Shown here in pieces: positions 17,779 through 25,498 of a DNA stretch of 64,000 bases. The stretch covers positions 248,001-312,000 of the forward strand of contig NZ_ARYK01000004.1 in the NCBI RefSeq assembly GCF_000685275.1, given 5' to 3'. The translations under genes and the position numbers were made by a program. This DNA comes from Hyphomonas johnsonii MHS-2. GTDB lineage: Bacteria > Pseudomonadota > Alphaproteobacteria > Caulobacterales > Hyphomonadaceae. The stretch's first letter is position 1. Every line of letters starts with the position of its first letter. The notes under the pieces are model-generated. The model was not told the origin of the DNA, ran no database searches, and saw only the letters and a program-made list of their open reading frames with translations.

Positions 17779-17823
17779 ATAAATTGCCGCACCCGGGATC
17801 GCGCCATATGCCCTCGGCGAAGC

Positions 17824-18315
17824 CTATTCGGTCGGCTTGCCGCCGTCCCATGTCACCTCGTGTCCATACAGCGGCACGGTCGAGAGGCTCATCTTGGCCG
17901 AACCGTTTGTGATCTTCCGGCTGAAGGAAACGTACATCAGGCTGTCGCTGTCGCCATCATAGATGCGCCGCACGGCCAGCTGCTTGAAGATCAGGCTCTG
18001 GTTCTGGTCGAAGACCTCCTCGCCGGACTTGTCAAGATCGATACCGTGGATCGTGACAGGGCCGGTCTGCAGGCAGGAGATCGAGGAATTGGACGGGTTC
18101 TCGAACCAGTTGCCCTTGCCGACCCGGTCCCAGAAGCCCCGGTCGAAATAGGAGAGGTGGCAGATCACGCCCTCGACCTTGGGATCCGTCAATGACTTGA
18201 TCTTGATCTCGTTGCCGACCCAGTCATTCTTGAATTCGCCGACTTCCTTGTCGCCGCCGCCGCAGGCAGCAAGCACGCAAAGGCCGACAGCGAGAAGTAT
18301 CGTGTGAGGTTTCAT
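17824..18315 (-). CDS. creA: CreA family lipoprotein
   Basis: A 163-residue protein with a signal ending in a lipobox (VLAAC then GGG). Family signature segments are DPKVEGVICHLSYFD, SSISCLQTGPV, NQSLIFKQLAVRRIYD and SAKMSLSTVPLYG. CreA is a conserved periplasmic protein of unknown function; its old link to catabolite regulation is not supported by the sequence. It stands alone, with the XRE-type regulator gene upstream. Confidence 0.88.
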   Translation of the reverse strand: MKPHTILLAVGLCVLAACGGGDKEVGEFKNDWVGNEIKIKSLTDPKVEGVICHLSYFDRGFWDRVGKGNWFENPSNSSISCLQTGPVTIHGIDLDKSGEEVFDQNQSLIFKQLAVRRIYDGDSDSLMYVSFSRKITNGSAKMSLSTVPLYGHEVTWDGGKPTE

Positions 18316-18366
18316 GATGTGCCTACGTGGCGGCGGCCTGCTTGTTCCGGCAGGAAGGGAGAGTGC

Positions 18367-18606
18367 CTATTCGGCCGCCACGCGTTTTCGCCCCTCTTCG
18401 CCTTCCTCGTCGAACACCAGCAGGTCGCCCGGCTGGCAATCGAGTTCGCGGCAGAGCGCTTCAAGGGTCGAGAACCGGACGGCCTTGGCCTTGCCGGTTT
18501 TCAGGATCGACAGGTTCGCGAGCGTCACGCCAACGCGCTCCGACAATTCTGTCAGAGACATGCGACGATCCAGCAGGACGCGATCGAGGGTTACACGAAT
18601 GGACAT
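18367..18606 (-). CDS. YozG-like XRE family transcriptional regulator
   Basis: A 79-residue helix-turn-helix protein: MSLTELSERVGVTLANLSIL is the HTH, followed by KTGKAKAVRFSTLEALCREL and CQPGDLLVF. The family usually sits beside a DUF2975 membrane protein, and does so here with an 11-base gap, so the pair likely forms a membrane-regulator unit. It is second in the operon. Confidence 0.88.
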   Translation of the reverse strand: MSIRVTLDRVLLDRRMSLTELSERVGVTLANLSILKTGKAKAVRFSTLEALCRELDCQPGDLLVFDEEGEEGRKRVAAE

Positions 18607-18617
18607 CTTCTACCCTC

Positions 18618-19139
18618 CTATATGGTCATTTTTTCTTCGTCGCGAAGGCGGGTGCCTTCACGGAAGACTTGCGACAGGATGAACAGGGCCGCGACAGACG
18701 CCCAGGCGATCAGGTCGATATTGAAACCGACCCTGGCTTGCTCGTAGCTGAGGCCGAGAACGAGGCCGACGCCGATCCGCAGCAGCTGGGTGACGGCAAT
18801 CGCCGTCGCGATGCGCGTCAGGCGCATCGCATTCTCCGGCACGAAGGGGTCGCCCTCGGCCAGCGTCGCCAGAATCCGGCGCAGCTGGATGCAGACATAG
18901 ATGATCGCCGGAATGACGACGAGGCCGCCGATCAGGCCGGCAATCAGTGCCGGCAGGCTGCCGGTTTCGTCGGAAATGGAGATGCTCGTCCCGTTGATCG
19001 AGCCGCCATTCGAATTTGCATAGATCGCAGCGCCGACGCTGAGCAGGAAGATCACACCGATGATCGCTGTCATCCACATCACGATCGTGACAAGCACCGT
19101 CATGATGGCGGCCATCGAGTTTCTTGCCTGTTTGCTCAT
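18618..19139 (-). CDS. DUF2975 family membrane protein
   Basis: A 173-residue protein with four predicted helices (about 10-40, 62-88, 108-132 and 140-160). The segment VCIQLRRILATLAEGDPFVPENAMRLTRIA is the family hallmark between helices 2 and 3. Function is unknown. It precedes a YozG-like regulator, the standard arrangement for this family. Confidence 0.85.
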   Translation of the reverse strand: MSKQARNSMAAIMTVLVTIVMWMTAIIGVIFLLSVGAAIYANSNGGSINGTSISISDETGSLPALIAGLIGGLVVIPAIIYVCIQLRRILATLAEGDPFVPENAMRLTRIATAIAVTQLLRIGVGLVLGLSYEQARVGFNIDLIAWASVAALFILSQVFREGTRLRDEEKMTI

Positions 19140-19265
19140 GCCTGTCTCTTCACCGTATTGAACTCATGGTCTAATGCGTAGGGTCGCTTATCGCAAAACC
19201 GCACACCTTTACCGTTAAACGATATACACATTTGTAGCTAAAGCAAGAATGGAACCATTGCAGAA

Positions 19266-19883
19266 ATGGGTGAAGAAATTACAGTTCGTACGTTGGAGCC
19301 AGGAAAACTGGTCGCTGCAACCCATAACAAGGGCAAGGTTTCAGAACTTCGCGACCTTTTCGAACCGCTTGGATTCATAGTGGTTTCTGCGCTCGACCTT
19401 GATCTCGACGAACCCGAGGAGACTGAATCCACCTTTGCCGGCAATGCTCTGCTCAAGGCGCGCGCAGCGGTCGAGGCGACCGGCGCACCGGCACTTTCGG
19501 ACGATAGCGGCCTCGCCGTGACCGCCCTGGGCGGCGCGCCAGGCATCTATTCGGCCCGCTGGGCCGGCGAACCACGCGATTTCTACCGCGCCATGGAGAA
19601 GGTCGAGGCCGAATTGAAAGATATCGGCGCGGTCGACCGGTCGGCAAAATTCGTCTGCGCCCTGGCCGTCGCCTGGCCGGACGGGAGCGAAGCGGTTTTC
19701 GAGGGTGAGGTGCATGGCCAGCTGGTCTGGCCGCCCCGTGGCGACAGGGGGTTCGGCTATGACCCGATGTTCGTGGCCGATGGCGAGACGATCACGTTCG
19801 GCGAGATGGACCCGGCCCGCAAGCATGCGATGAGCCACCGCGCCGCCGCGGTTGCCAAGCTGAAGGCGGCCCTGCTCTCGTGA
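19266..19883 (+). CDS. rdgB: Non-canonical purine NTP pyrophosphatase (RdgB/HAM1)
   Basis: Hydrolyses dITP, ITP and XTP to monophosphates, keeping them out of DNA. The 205 residues include the [15 protein letters not shown] substrate loop, [35 protein letters not shown] and the final [11 protein letters not shown]. It overlaps hemW by 4 bases (GTGA), the usual alphaproteobacterial rdgB-hemW arrangement. Some ten residues precede the conserved core, so a slightly later start is possible. Confidence 0.96.
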   Translation: MGEEITVRTLEPGKLVAATHNKGKVSELRDLFEPLGFIVVSALDLDLDEPEETESTFAGNALLKARAAVEATGAPALSDDSGLAVTALGGAPGIYSARWAGEPRDFYRAMEKVEAELKDIGAVDRSAKFVCALAVAWPDGSEAVFEGEVHGQLVWPPRGDRGFGYDPMFVADGETITFGEMDPARKHAMSHRAAAVAKLKAALLS

Positions 19884-21052
19884 CCGTGGCGCTCGCCCCC
19901 TTCGGTCCACATTTTGGATTCGGGATCTACATCCATTGGCCGTACTGTAGCCGTATCTGCCCCTACTGCGACTTCAATGTGTACGCAGCCAAGGATCGCG
20001 ACACCGATCCGCTCGTGGCCGCCATCGAGAAGGATATCGGGTTGCACCGCGCCCGCCTGCCGGAACATGGCGCCCTGGACACAGTCTATTTCGGTGGCGG
20101 CACGCCATCGCTGCTGCAACCGGCCGAGATCGCGCGCCTGCTGGAGGCGGCCCGGACCAGTTTCGGCCTGAAACCGGACGCCGAGGTCACGCTGGAGGCC
20201 AATCCGAACGACATTCTCACTGCCGACCTGCGCGGTCTTGCGGCGGCTGGCGTCAACCGCCTGTCGATCGGAGTGCAGTCCCTGCGCGACAACGCGCTCG
20301 CCTTTCTCGGCCGCGACCATGACGCCATTGCCGCCCGCGCCGCCGTCGAGCGGGCCATCAAAGTGTTCCCGAACATCTCGGTCGATCTCATCTATGCCCG
20401 GCCCAGCCAGTCGCCTGACGAATGGGCGGACGAACTGGCCGATGTGCTGGCGCTCGGCGCGCCGCACCTGTCGCTTTACGAGCTGACGATCGAGCAGCGC
20501 ACGGCTTTCGGCAAATCGGTCGAGCGCGGCGACCTCATCCCGATGGACCCGGACGCCCAGGCCGATCTCTATGAACTGACCCAGTCCATCGCCGACAGCG
20601 CGGGCCTGCCCGCCTATGAAATCTCGAACCATGCAATGTCGGCCGCCTACCGGTCGCGTCACAATTCCATCTACTGGAATGGCGGCGACTGGATCGGCGT
20701 CGGGCCGGGCGCGCATGGCCGCCTGACGGTTGCCGGGCGGCGCTATGCCAGCGAGGCGCAGCGCCAGCCTGCCGCCTATATCGCGAATGTCCAGGCGCTC
20801 GGTTCGGGCTGGGGAGAGGCCTCTGCGCTCTACCCGCTGGATGTCGCGCGCGAACTGCTCGCCATGGGCCTGCGCGTCGCCGAAGGGATCGATCTTGGCC
20901 GGATCGAGGCCCTGTCGGGCAAGCCGGTGCCGCGCGACAAGATCGCGGTGTTCGAGGAAGAGAACTGGGCCCGGCTGGATGGCACGCGTCTCTGGCTGAC
21001 CCCGCGCGGGCGCCTGCTCGCCGATGCGCTGACGGCCGAACTCGCGCCCTGA
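19880..21052 (+). CDS. hemW: Radical SAM haem chaperone HemW
   Basis: A 390-residue radical SAM protein, now known to carry and insert haem rather than to oxidise coproporphyrinogen. The cluster ligands are C23, C27 and C30 in [12 protein letters not shown]. Other marks are [20 protein letters not shown] and the [19 protein letters not shown] stretch. HemW lacks the fourth Cys typical of HemN, and none is seen here. It starts with GTG overlapping the rdgB stop. Confidence 0.95.
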   Translation: MTVALAPFGPHFGFGIYIHWPYCSRICPYCDFNVYAAKDRDTDPLVAAIEKDIGLHRARLPEHGALDTVYFGGGTPSLLQPAEIARLLEAARTSFGLKPDAEVTLEANPNDILTADLRGLAAAGVNRLSIGVQSLRDNALAFLGRDHDAIAARAAVERAIKVFPNISVDLIYARPSQSPDEWADELADVLALGAPHLSLYELTIEQRTAFGKSVERGDLIPMDPDAQADLYELTQSIADSAGLPAYEISNHAMSAAYRSRHNSIYWNGGDWIGVGPGAHGRLTVAGRRYASEAQRQPAAYIANVQALGSGWGEASALYPLDVARELLAMGLRVAEGIDLGRIEALSGKPVPRDKIAVFEEENWARLDGTRLWLTPRGRLLADALTAELAP

Positions 21053-21062
21053 TTTACCCTGG

Positions 21063-21962
21063 CTATGCCCGTGGGTGCGCGGCGGCGTGCACGTCGCGCA
21101 ACCGGCTGGCATCGACACCGGTATAGACCTGCGTGGTCGACAGCGAGGCGTGCCCGAGCAGCGTCTGGATCGCCCGCAGGTCTGCGCCGGCCGCCAGCAG
21201 GTGCGTGGCAAAGGCATGGCGCAGGGCATGCGGCGTGGCAGTGTCCGGCAGGCCCAGCACGCCGCGCAGTTTCTGCACGAGGCCCTGGATGATGCGCGGG
21301 TTCAGCGGCCCCCCCTTGGCGCCGCGAAACAGCGGGCTGGAGGCCGTTAGCGCATAGGGACAGAGCGCCGCATAGGCATCCACCGCCTCGCGCACGGCCG
21401 GGATCATCGGCACGATGCGCACCTTGCCGCCCTTGCCGGTGATCCGCAGGCGTTCCGGCAAGGGCAGGTCCGCGCCGGTCAGGCCCAGCGCTTCGGAAAT
21501 GCGCAGGCCCCCGCCATAAAGCAGGCTCAGCACGGCAGCGTCGCGCGCGCCGATCCAGGTCTCGCTGTCGGGGTCGGTCTCGGCCTCGAAGATCATGTCC
21601 TTGGCCGCTTCGATGGAGACAGGCCGGGGCAGGCGGGCCTTGCGTCGCGGGCCCTGCAGGTAGGCAATCTCGGCATTCTCGACATTGTGCGCCCGGCCCA
21701 GCCAGCGATACAGCGCCTTGATCGACGACATCAGCCGGGCAATCGAGGCATCCGACAGGCCGTCGCGGCGCCGCTGGGCCAGGTGCGCGCGGATATCCCG
21801 CGCCTTCAGCCGCCCCAGCACGTTCGGCGTCGGCTCCTCGCCGAGGTGCACACGCAGGAAATTGAAGAAACCGGACAGGTCGGAGCCATAAGCCTCGACT
21901 GTCTTCGCTGCCATCCGGCGCTCGTCCTGCAGGTGCGAGAGAAAGGCGGCGAGGGTTTCCAT
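21063..21962 (-). CDS. xerC: Tyrosine recombinase XerC
   Basis: Resolves chromosome dimers at dif with XerD. The 299 residues hold an N-terminal SAM-like core-binding domain and the catalytic set R154 (GGGLRISEA), K177 (GKGGK), H245 and R248 (HALRHAFATH), H271 (LGHASLS) and Y280 (VYTGVD). It is convergent with hemW with 10 bases between stops. It looks like the housekeeping enzyme, with no integrated element nearby. Confidence 0.92.
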   Translation of the reverse strand: METLAAFLSHLQDERRMAAKTVEAYGSDLSGFFNFLRVHLGEEPTPNVLGRLKARDIRAHLAQRRRDGLSDASIARLMSSIKALYRWLGRAHNVENAEIAYLQGPRRKARLPRPVSIEAAKDMIFEAETDPDSETWIGARDAAVLSLLYGGGLRISEALGLTGADLPLPERLRITGKGGKVRIVPMIPAVREAVDAYAALCPYALTASSPLFRGAKGGPLNPRIIQGLVQKLRGVLGLPDTATPHALRHAFATHLLAAGADLRAIQTLLGHASLSTTQVYTGVDASRLRDVHAAAHPRA

Positions 21963-22125
21963 GCCGCGACTGTGGCAGGGCGCGATTAAGGATGGGTTTC
22001 GCGCCCTTGCGGCGACCGGATCGTGCGCGGCCGTGATCCGGCCCGGAAGTTTTCCGGCGGTGCCCTTTCCTGACCGCCCCCAAAGCCCCTATCTAGTTAC
22101 AAACGAAACTGAACAGGAGTGATCC

Positions 22126-22545
22126 ATGTCTGCTATTGTACACCTTGCCATTCCGGCGGGCGATCTCGGCAAAACCGTGAAATTCTACACCGATGTTCTC
22201 GGTTGCACGCTTGGCAATGGCGAAGCGGGGCGGTGGGTCGATGTCAATTTCTGGGGTAATGAACTGACGTTGCACCAGAGCGAGGAGAAGCTGCCGGTCG
22301 TTCGCCATGATGTGGAAATGGGCGCGGTGCTCGTGCCCCATTTCGGGGTTCATCTCACCCAGGCAGACTTTGACGCCGTCAAGGACCGCATCGCCGCCGC
22401 CGGCCTCTCCTATATCGACGAGCCCTATCGCCGCTTCAAAGGCGACAAGTACGAACAGGAGACATTCTTCATAGCCGATCCGAACAACAACGTGCTCGAG
22501 ATCAAGTCGATGGTGAACCCCGACATGCTGTTTCCGGACGCCTGA
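22126..22545 (+). CDS. VOC superfamily (glyoxalase-like) protein
   Basis: A 139-residue paired beta-alpha-beta-beta-beta fold. Candidate metal ligands are H5 in VHLAIPAGDL, the His in ELTLHQSE, the His in GVHLTQADF, and Glu in NNVLEIKSM. The shape KTVKFYTDVLGCTLGN is typical of VOC enzymes. The reaction is not identifiable. The start has CAGGAG 6 bases upstream. Confidence 0.85.
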   Translation: MSAIVHLAIPAGDLGKTVKFYTDVLGCTLGNGEAGRWVDVNFWGNELTLHQSEEKLPVVRHDVEMGAVLVPHFGVHLTQADFDAVKDRIAAAGLSYIDEPYRRFKGDKYEQETFFIADPNNNVLEIKSMVNPDMLFPDA

Positions 22546-22625
22546 TGAAGCGGCCGTAGCGAGCACTGTCCCGCCATCTCAGGGCCGCCACGGCCCCAAA
22601 CAGTTACCCATTTGACTAACAATCA

Positions 22626-22654
22626 TTGACGCACGGCCAGCTGGCTCCTACAGT
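22626..22654 (+). promoter_or_regulatory. Promoter of the ArsR-type gene; leaderless transcript predicted
   Basis: -35 TTGACG (22626-22631), a 17-base spacer and -10 TACAGT (22649-22654), followed by 7 bases to the ATG at 22662. Transcription would start at the start codon. A 10-base direct repeat CTAACAATCA flanks it at 22616-22625 and 22666-22675 and may be the repressor's binding site. Confidence 0.62.
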
Positions 22655-22661
22655 GAGTCAC

Positions 22662-23027
22662 ATGGCTAACAATCAACTTGCGCTCGATCGTGTTTTTCAT
22701 GCCCTCGCGGACCCCACACGCCGTACGATCGTGATGCGTCTCAGCGCGGAGCCGTCTGCCGTCGGCGATCTGTTCCAGCCGATGCCGATGGCCTTGCCGA
22801 CACTGCTCAAGCACATCCGTGTGCTCGAGGACTGTGGATTGGTGACCACCCGAAAGGTCGGACGGGAACGGATTTGTGAAATGCGGCCAGAAGCATTGCG
22901 CGAGACGGATGCCTGGCTCTCACAACAACGATCCGTATGGGAGGCAAGGCTCGACCGGATGGAGGCTCACGTCCTTGGCTTGCAGGAGAAAGAGAACAAG
23001 AATGACAAACGCAAGAAACGAAAATAA
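22662..23027 (+). CDS. ArsR-family transcriptional regulator
   Basis: A 121-residue winged helix: FHALADPTRRTIVMRLS, then LFQPMPMALPTLLKHIRVLE and the wing TRKVGRERICEM. No metal-binding Cys pair is seen. I set the start at 22662 because the longer frame from 22626 begins inside the -35 box. The AHSA1 gene overlaps the end by 26 bases, a common ArsR-AHSA1 pairing. The Lys-rich tail and lower GC than neighbours hint at transfer. Confidence 0.88.
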   Translation: MANNQLALDRVFHALADPTRRTIVMRLSAEPSAVGDLFQPMPMALPTLLKHIRVLEDCGLVTTRKVGRERICEMRPEALRETDAWLSQQRSVWEARLDRMEAHVLGLQEKENKNDKRKKRK

Positions 23028-23499
23028 TCCCCTGGAGACATGGGCACTTGATCGCGAGATCGTTCTGTCACGCGTCGTCGCCGCACCGCGCGATCTGGTC
23101 TTCAAGGCATGGACTGATCCGCAACACCTTCCGCTATGGTTTGGCCCCAAAGGCTTCAGGATCGAAACCGAGGAGATCGATATCCGTGTCGGCGGTCAGT
23201 GGCGCTTTGTCCTGTTCGGACCAGATGGCACGCGCTGGGACAGTCGCATGGTCTTCCTGAAGATCGATCCCCCGCGCCTGCTCCAGTTCGACCATGGGTC
23301 CGATGTGGACAATGATCCAGGCCGGTTCAGGACCAGTGTTACATTCGACGAACAGACCAATGGCAAGACCGTCGTCACCTTGCGCCAGTTGCACCCGACC
23401 AAAGCACAGCGCGACGCGGGTATCGGTTTTGGGGCTGTCGAGTTCGGCTACGAGACACTGGAAAAGCTTGCGCGGCACCTCGATGCTGAAATGGGCTGA
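23002..23499 (+). CDS. SRPBCC / AHSA1 domain protein
   Basis: A 165-residue helix-grip fold protein of the Aha1 C-terminal type: VVAAPRDLVFKAWTDPQHL, WFGPKGF, GGQWRFVLFGPDG and RTSVTFDE. These are cytosolic ligand-binding proteins of mostly unknown ligand. It is paired with the ArsR-type regulator upstream by overlap; in such pairs both are usually induced together. Function remains unknown. Confidence 0.87.
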   Translation: MTNARNENNPLETWALDREIVLSRVVAAPRDLVFKAWTDPQHLPLWFGPKGFRIETEEIDIRVGGQWRFVLFGPDGTRWDSRMVFLKIDPPRLLQFDHGSDVDNDPGRFRTSVTFDEQTNGKTVVTLRQLHPTKAQRDAGIGFGAVEFGYETLEKLARHLDAEMG

Positions 23500-23608
23500 T
23501 TGAGGTCGGTTGGACCATGGTCACTGGAGCGCAGCCTTCGCGCCGCAACTGAAGCCCGACGCAAACGCGGTTTAGCTTGCTGATGCCGGGACTGTCGCTT
23601 CTTGGTGC

Positions 23609-24064
23609 CTATCGGTCATTCCCGTCGTCTTCCCAGTCGACGATGAAGTCTTCCATGTCGTCCTCGAACACGGTGTCTTCGGAAACCGTCCGCCCCCGCA
23701 CGGAATGGCCTTCGGTGTGCACGCGCTCGCGGTCACCGCAGACCAGGTGGTGCCAGTCGGGCAGGGGCTTGCCTTCATGGATCAGCCGGTAGGCACAGGT
23801 GCTTGGCATCCATGGCAGCTCTTCAATGCCGGCCGGGGTCAGCTTGACGCAATCGGGCACCTTTTGCTTGCGGTTGGCATAGTCCGAACACTGGCACGTT
23901 CCGGCGTCCAGCAGCGTGCAGTGCAGTTTCGTATAGGCGATCTCGCCGGTGTCTTCGTCTTCCAGTTTCAGCAGGCAGCACTTGGCGCACCCGTCGCAGA
24001 GGGATTCCCATTGCTCGGAATCCATCTTGTCGAGCGGGATGGTTTTCCAGAACGGCTCGGTCAT
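23609..24064 (-). CDS. YcgN/UPF0260 Cys-cluster protein
   Basis: A 151-residue protein with the start LCDGCAKCCLLKLED and further Cys in KLHCTLLDAGTCQCSDY, VPDC, STCAYR and VCGD: a conserved set likely to bind metal or an Fe-S cluster. DWHHLVCGDRERVHTEGHSV is also a family hallmark. Function is unknown. The start at 24064 (ATGA with the upstream GNAT) is preferred over 24121. It is last in a three-gene operon. Confidence 0.9.
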   Translation of the reverse strand: MTEPFWKTIPLDKMDSEQWESLCDGCAKCCLLKLEDEDTGEIAYTKLHCTLLDAGTCQCSDYANRKQKVPDCVKLTPAGIEELPWMPSTCAYRLIHEGKPLPDWHHLVCGDRERVHTEGHSVRGRTVSEDTVFEDDMEDFIVDWEDDGNDR

Positions 24065-24342
24065 GCCAGGTGCGGCGCCCATTCGGCGTTCTTGTCCATC
24101 AGCGCCGAGGCGAACCAGCACTCGGACGAGACCTTGTCGCCGGCGGCAATCGCGTCGCCGACCGCGCGCTTGACCAGCTTGCGGCCCAGGCCGCGCCGCC
24201 CCACGCTGTCGGGCACGATCGTGTGGGTGATATGCATCCGCCCGGCCGCAGGCCGCTCATAGGTGAGATAGGCTTCGACGCCGTCGACGACGAGACTGTA
24301 GCGTCGCTTTTCGGCGTCGTGCGTGATGGCCGGTTCGCTCAT
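24061..24342 (-). CDS. YjdJ-type small GNAT acetyltransferase, copy 1
   Basis: A 93-residue GNAT-like domain of the Gcn5-related YjdJ class. The acetyl-CoA pyrophosphate loop is VGRRGLGRKLVKRAV and the C-terminal motif is CWFASALMDKN. It overlaps both neighbours by ATGA. Its upstream neighbour belongs to the same family, so the two look like a tandem duplication. The substrate is unknown. Confidence 0.85.
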   Translation of the reverse strand: MSEPAITHDAEKRRYSLVVDGVEAYLTYERPAAGRMHITHTIVPDSVGRRGLGRKLVKRAVGDAIAAGDKVSSECWFASALMDKNAEWAPHLA

Positions 24343-24626
24343 GCCAGCACGTCCTGCCATTCGGTGTGCTTGTTGATCTGCGCTTTTGCGAACGGGCAGA
24401 GCGGGATGATCTTCACGCCATTCCTGCGCGCGTCTTCCACGGCGCGCTTGACCAGCGCAACGCCCACGCCCTTGCCGCCCAGTTCCTTGGGAACAGCGGT
24501 ATGGTCAATGATGATCCGGCTCGTTCCCGCCTTGGAGAATGTCATCTCCGCTTCGTGGCCTTCGACCACGGCGACATAGCGTCCACCCGTGGCCCCGTCT
24601 TCCAGCTTGATCTCGATATCACTCAT
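24339..24626 (-). CDS. YjdJ-type small GNAT acetyltransferase, copy 2
   Basis: A 95-residue homologue of the next gene. The CoA loop is LGGKGVGVALVKRAVEDA and the C-terminus CPFAKAQINKHTEW keeps the conserved Cys-Pro-Phe, which copy 1 has as CWF. It is the first gene of the operon copy 2, copy 1, YcgN-like. The two copies align along their whole length but have diverged strongly. Confidence 0.87.
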   Translation of the reverse strand: MSDIEIKLEDGATGGRYVAVVEGHEAEMTFSKAGTSRIIIDHTAVPKELGGKGVGVALVKRAVEDARRNGVKIIPLCPFAKAQINKHTEWQDVLA

Positions 24627-24680
24627 GTTTTCTGGCTCCTCTGTTTGATTATAGAGACAAAAGACGCAGCGCGCCGCAAG

Positions 24681-24705
24681 AAAAAGCCGCCCGACGCGGG
24701 GCGGC
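24681..24705 (-). terminator. Intrinsic terminator after the CsbD gene
   Basis: On the minus strand GCCGCCC and GGGCGGC form a 7-bp stem with a 6-base loop, followed directly by TTTTTC. It lies about 30 bases past the CsbD stop and isolates that gene from the GNAT operon. Confidence 0.85.
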
Positions 24706-24736
24706 CTTTGGAAGGTATACTGGTCTGCCCGCAGGC

Positions 24737-24910
24737 TTACTTTTTCTTGAACGCGTCTTTCACGTCGCCGGCAGTATCGCGGATCTTGCCTTCCGCCTTG
24801 TCGGCCTTGCCCTTCATTTCGAGCGACTTGTCACCAGCCAGTTTGCCGGCTGTTTCCTTGATATTGCCTTCAGCGGTCTTCGCTGCGCCCTTGATATGTT
24901 CCTTGTCCAT
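24737..24910 (-). CDS. CsbD-family stress protein
   Basis: A 57-residue, Lys/Asp-rich, mostly helical protein: MDKEHIKGAAKTAEGNIKE, a second GKADKAEGKIRDTAGDVK repeat, and a KKK end. CsbD proteins are induced by general stress in many bacteria; their function is unknown. The start at 24910 has AGAAGGA 8 bases upstream; the longer open frame is not supported. It is monocistronic. Confidence 0.92.
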   Translation of the reverse strand: MDKEHIKGAAKTAEGNIKETAGKLAGDKSLEMKGKADKAEGKIRDTAGDVKDAFKKK

Positions 24911-25067
24911 GTCGGGTGTCCTTCTGTTGCGCCGCAGGAGTGCGACTGCCAGACCAACGCGCCGGCCCGAAATCGGTTGGATTAAATCTCGGTGAGCCTT
25001 GCGATTCCGGCCGGATGCGACACAGCGCCCACTTCCCCACGGCGTCGAGACGGGGTGAAGACCCTGC

Positions 25068-25439
25068 ATGCACCGACTGGCCCGCCTCTCCCGGCACCTC
25101 CTGCTGCTCCTTGCCTTCGTCGCCTATGCGGCAAACGGCATGCAGACGCACCTGCGCCTGCAGCCTGGCGAGACGGTTTCCGTGCTGCTTTGCGGCAACG
25201 GGGGAGGGGATTCAGTTGACCTGACATTCGGCGACGGCCCGGCAGAGGCCGACACGAAAGCCTGTTGCGGGGCCTGCCTCATCGCAGCGCCGGTGTTGCC
25301 GCAAGTGCCGCACCTGACGCATCCTGTGCGCGGCATCCTGCCCACCTGGACCGCCGCCTTCGCCCCGCCTGTCTGGCCGGGGTCACCGCTATGGCCCGGC
25401 GCGCCGCCGCAAGGGCCGCCACTCGCTCGCAAGGCTTGA
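25068..25439 (+). CDS. DUF2946 family protein
   Basis: A 123-residue protein with an N-terminal hydrophobic helix (about 8-24) and a KACCGACLIAAP motif typical of DUF2946. It has a Pro-rich tail. The family is often found near copper-handling or TonB genes. Here it stands before a Met/His-rich barrel-like protein, 59 bases on, supporting a metal role as inference. Confidence 0.78.
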   Translation: MHRLARLSRHLLLLLAFVAYAANGMQTHLRLQPGETVSVLLCGNGGGDSVDLTFGDGPAEADTKACCGACLIAAPVLPQVPHLTHPVRGILPTWTAAFAPPVWPGSPLWPGAPPQGPPLARKA

Positions 25440-25498
25440 ATTCACCTTTTTCCGCTCCGGCCAACGCGCCCGGGCAAGATCAATTTGCGAGATACACA

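Noticed and set aside
21063-21962. XerC-type gene as an integrase of a mobile element
   Set aside because: All features fit the housekeeping recombinase, and no att repeats, tRNA or phage genes are next to it.
19757-22083. Long minus-strand open frames opposite hemW and across xerC
   Set aside because: Both are shadows. hemW and xerC have complete catalytic motifs in their own frames, and the shadow products are Arg/Pro-rich.
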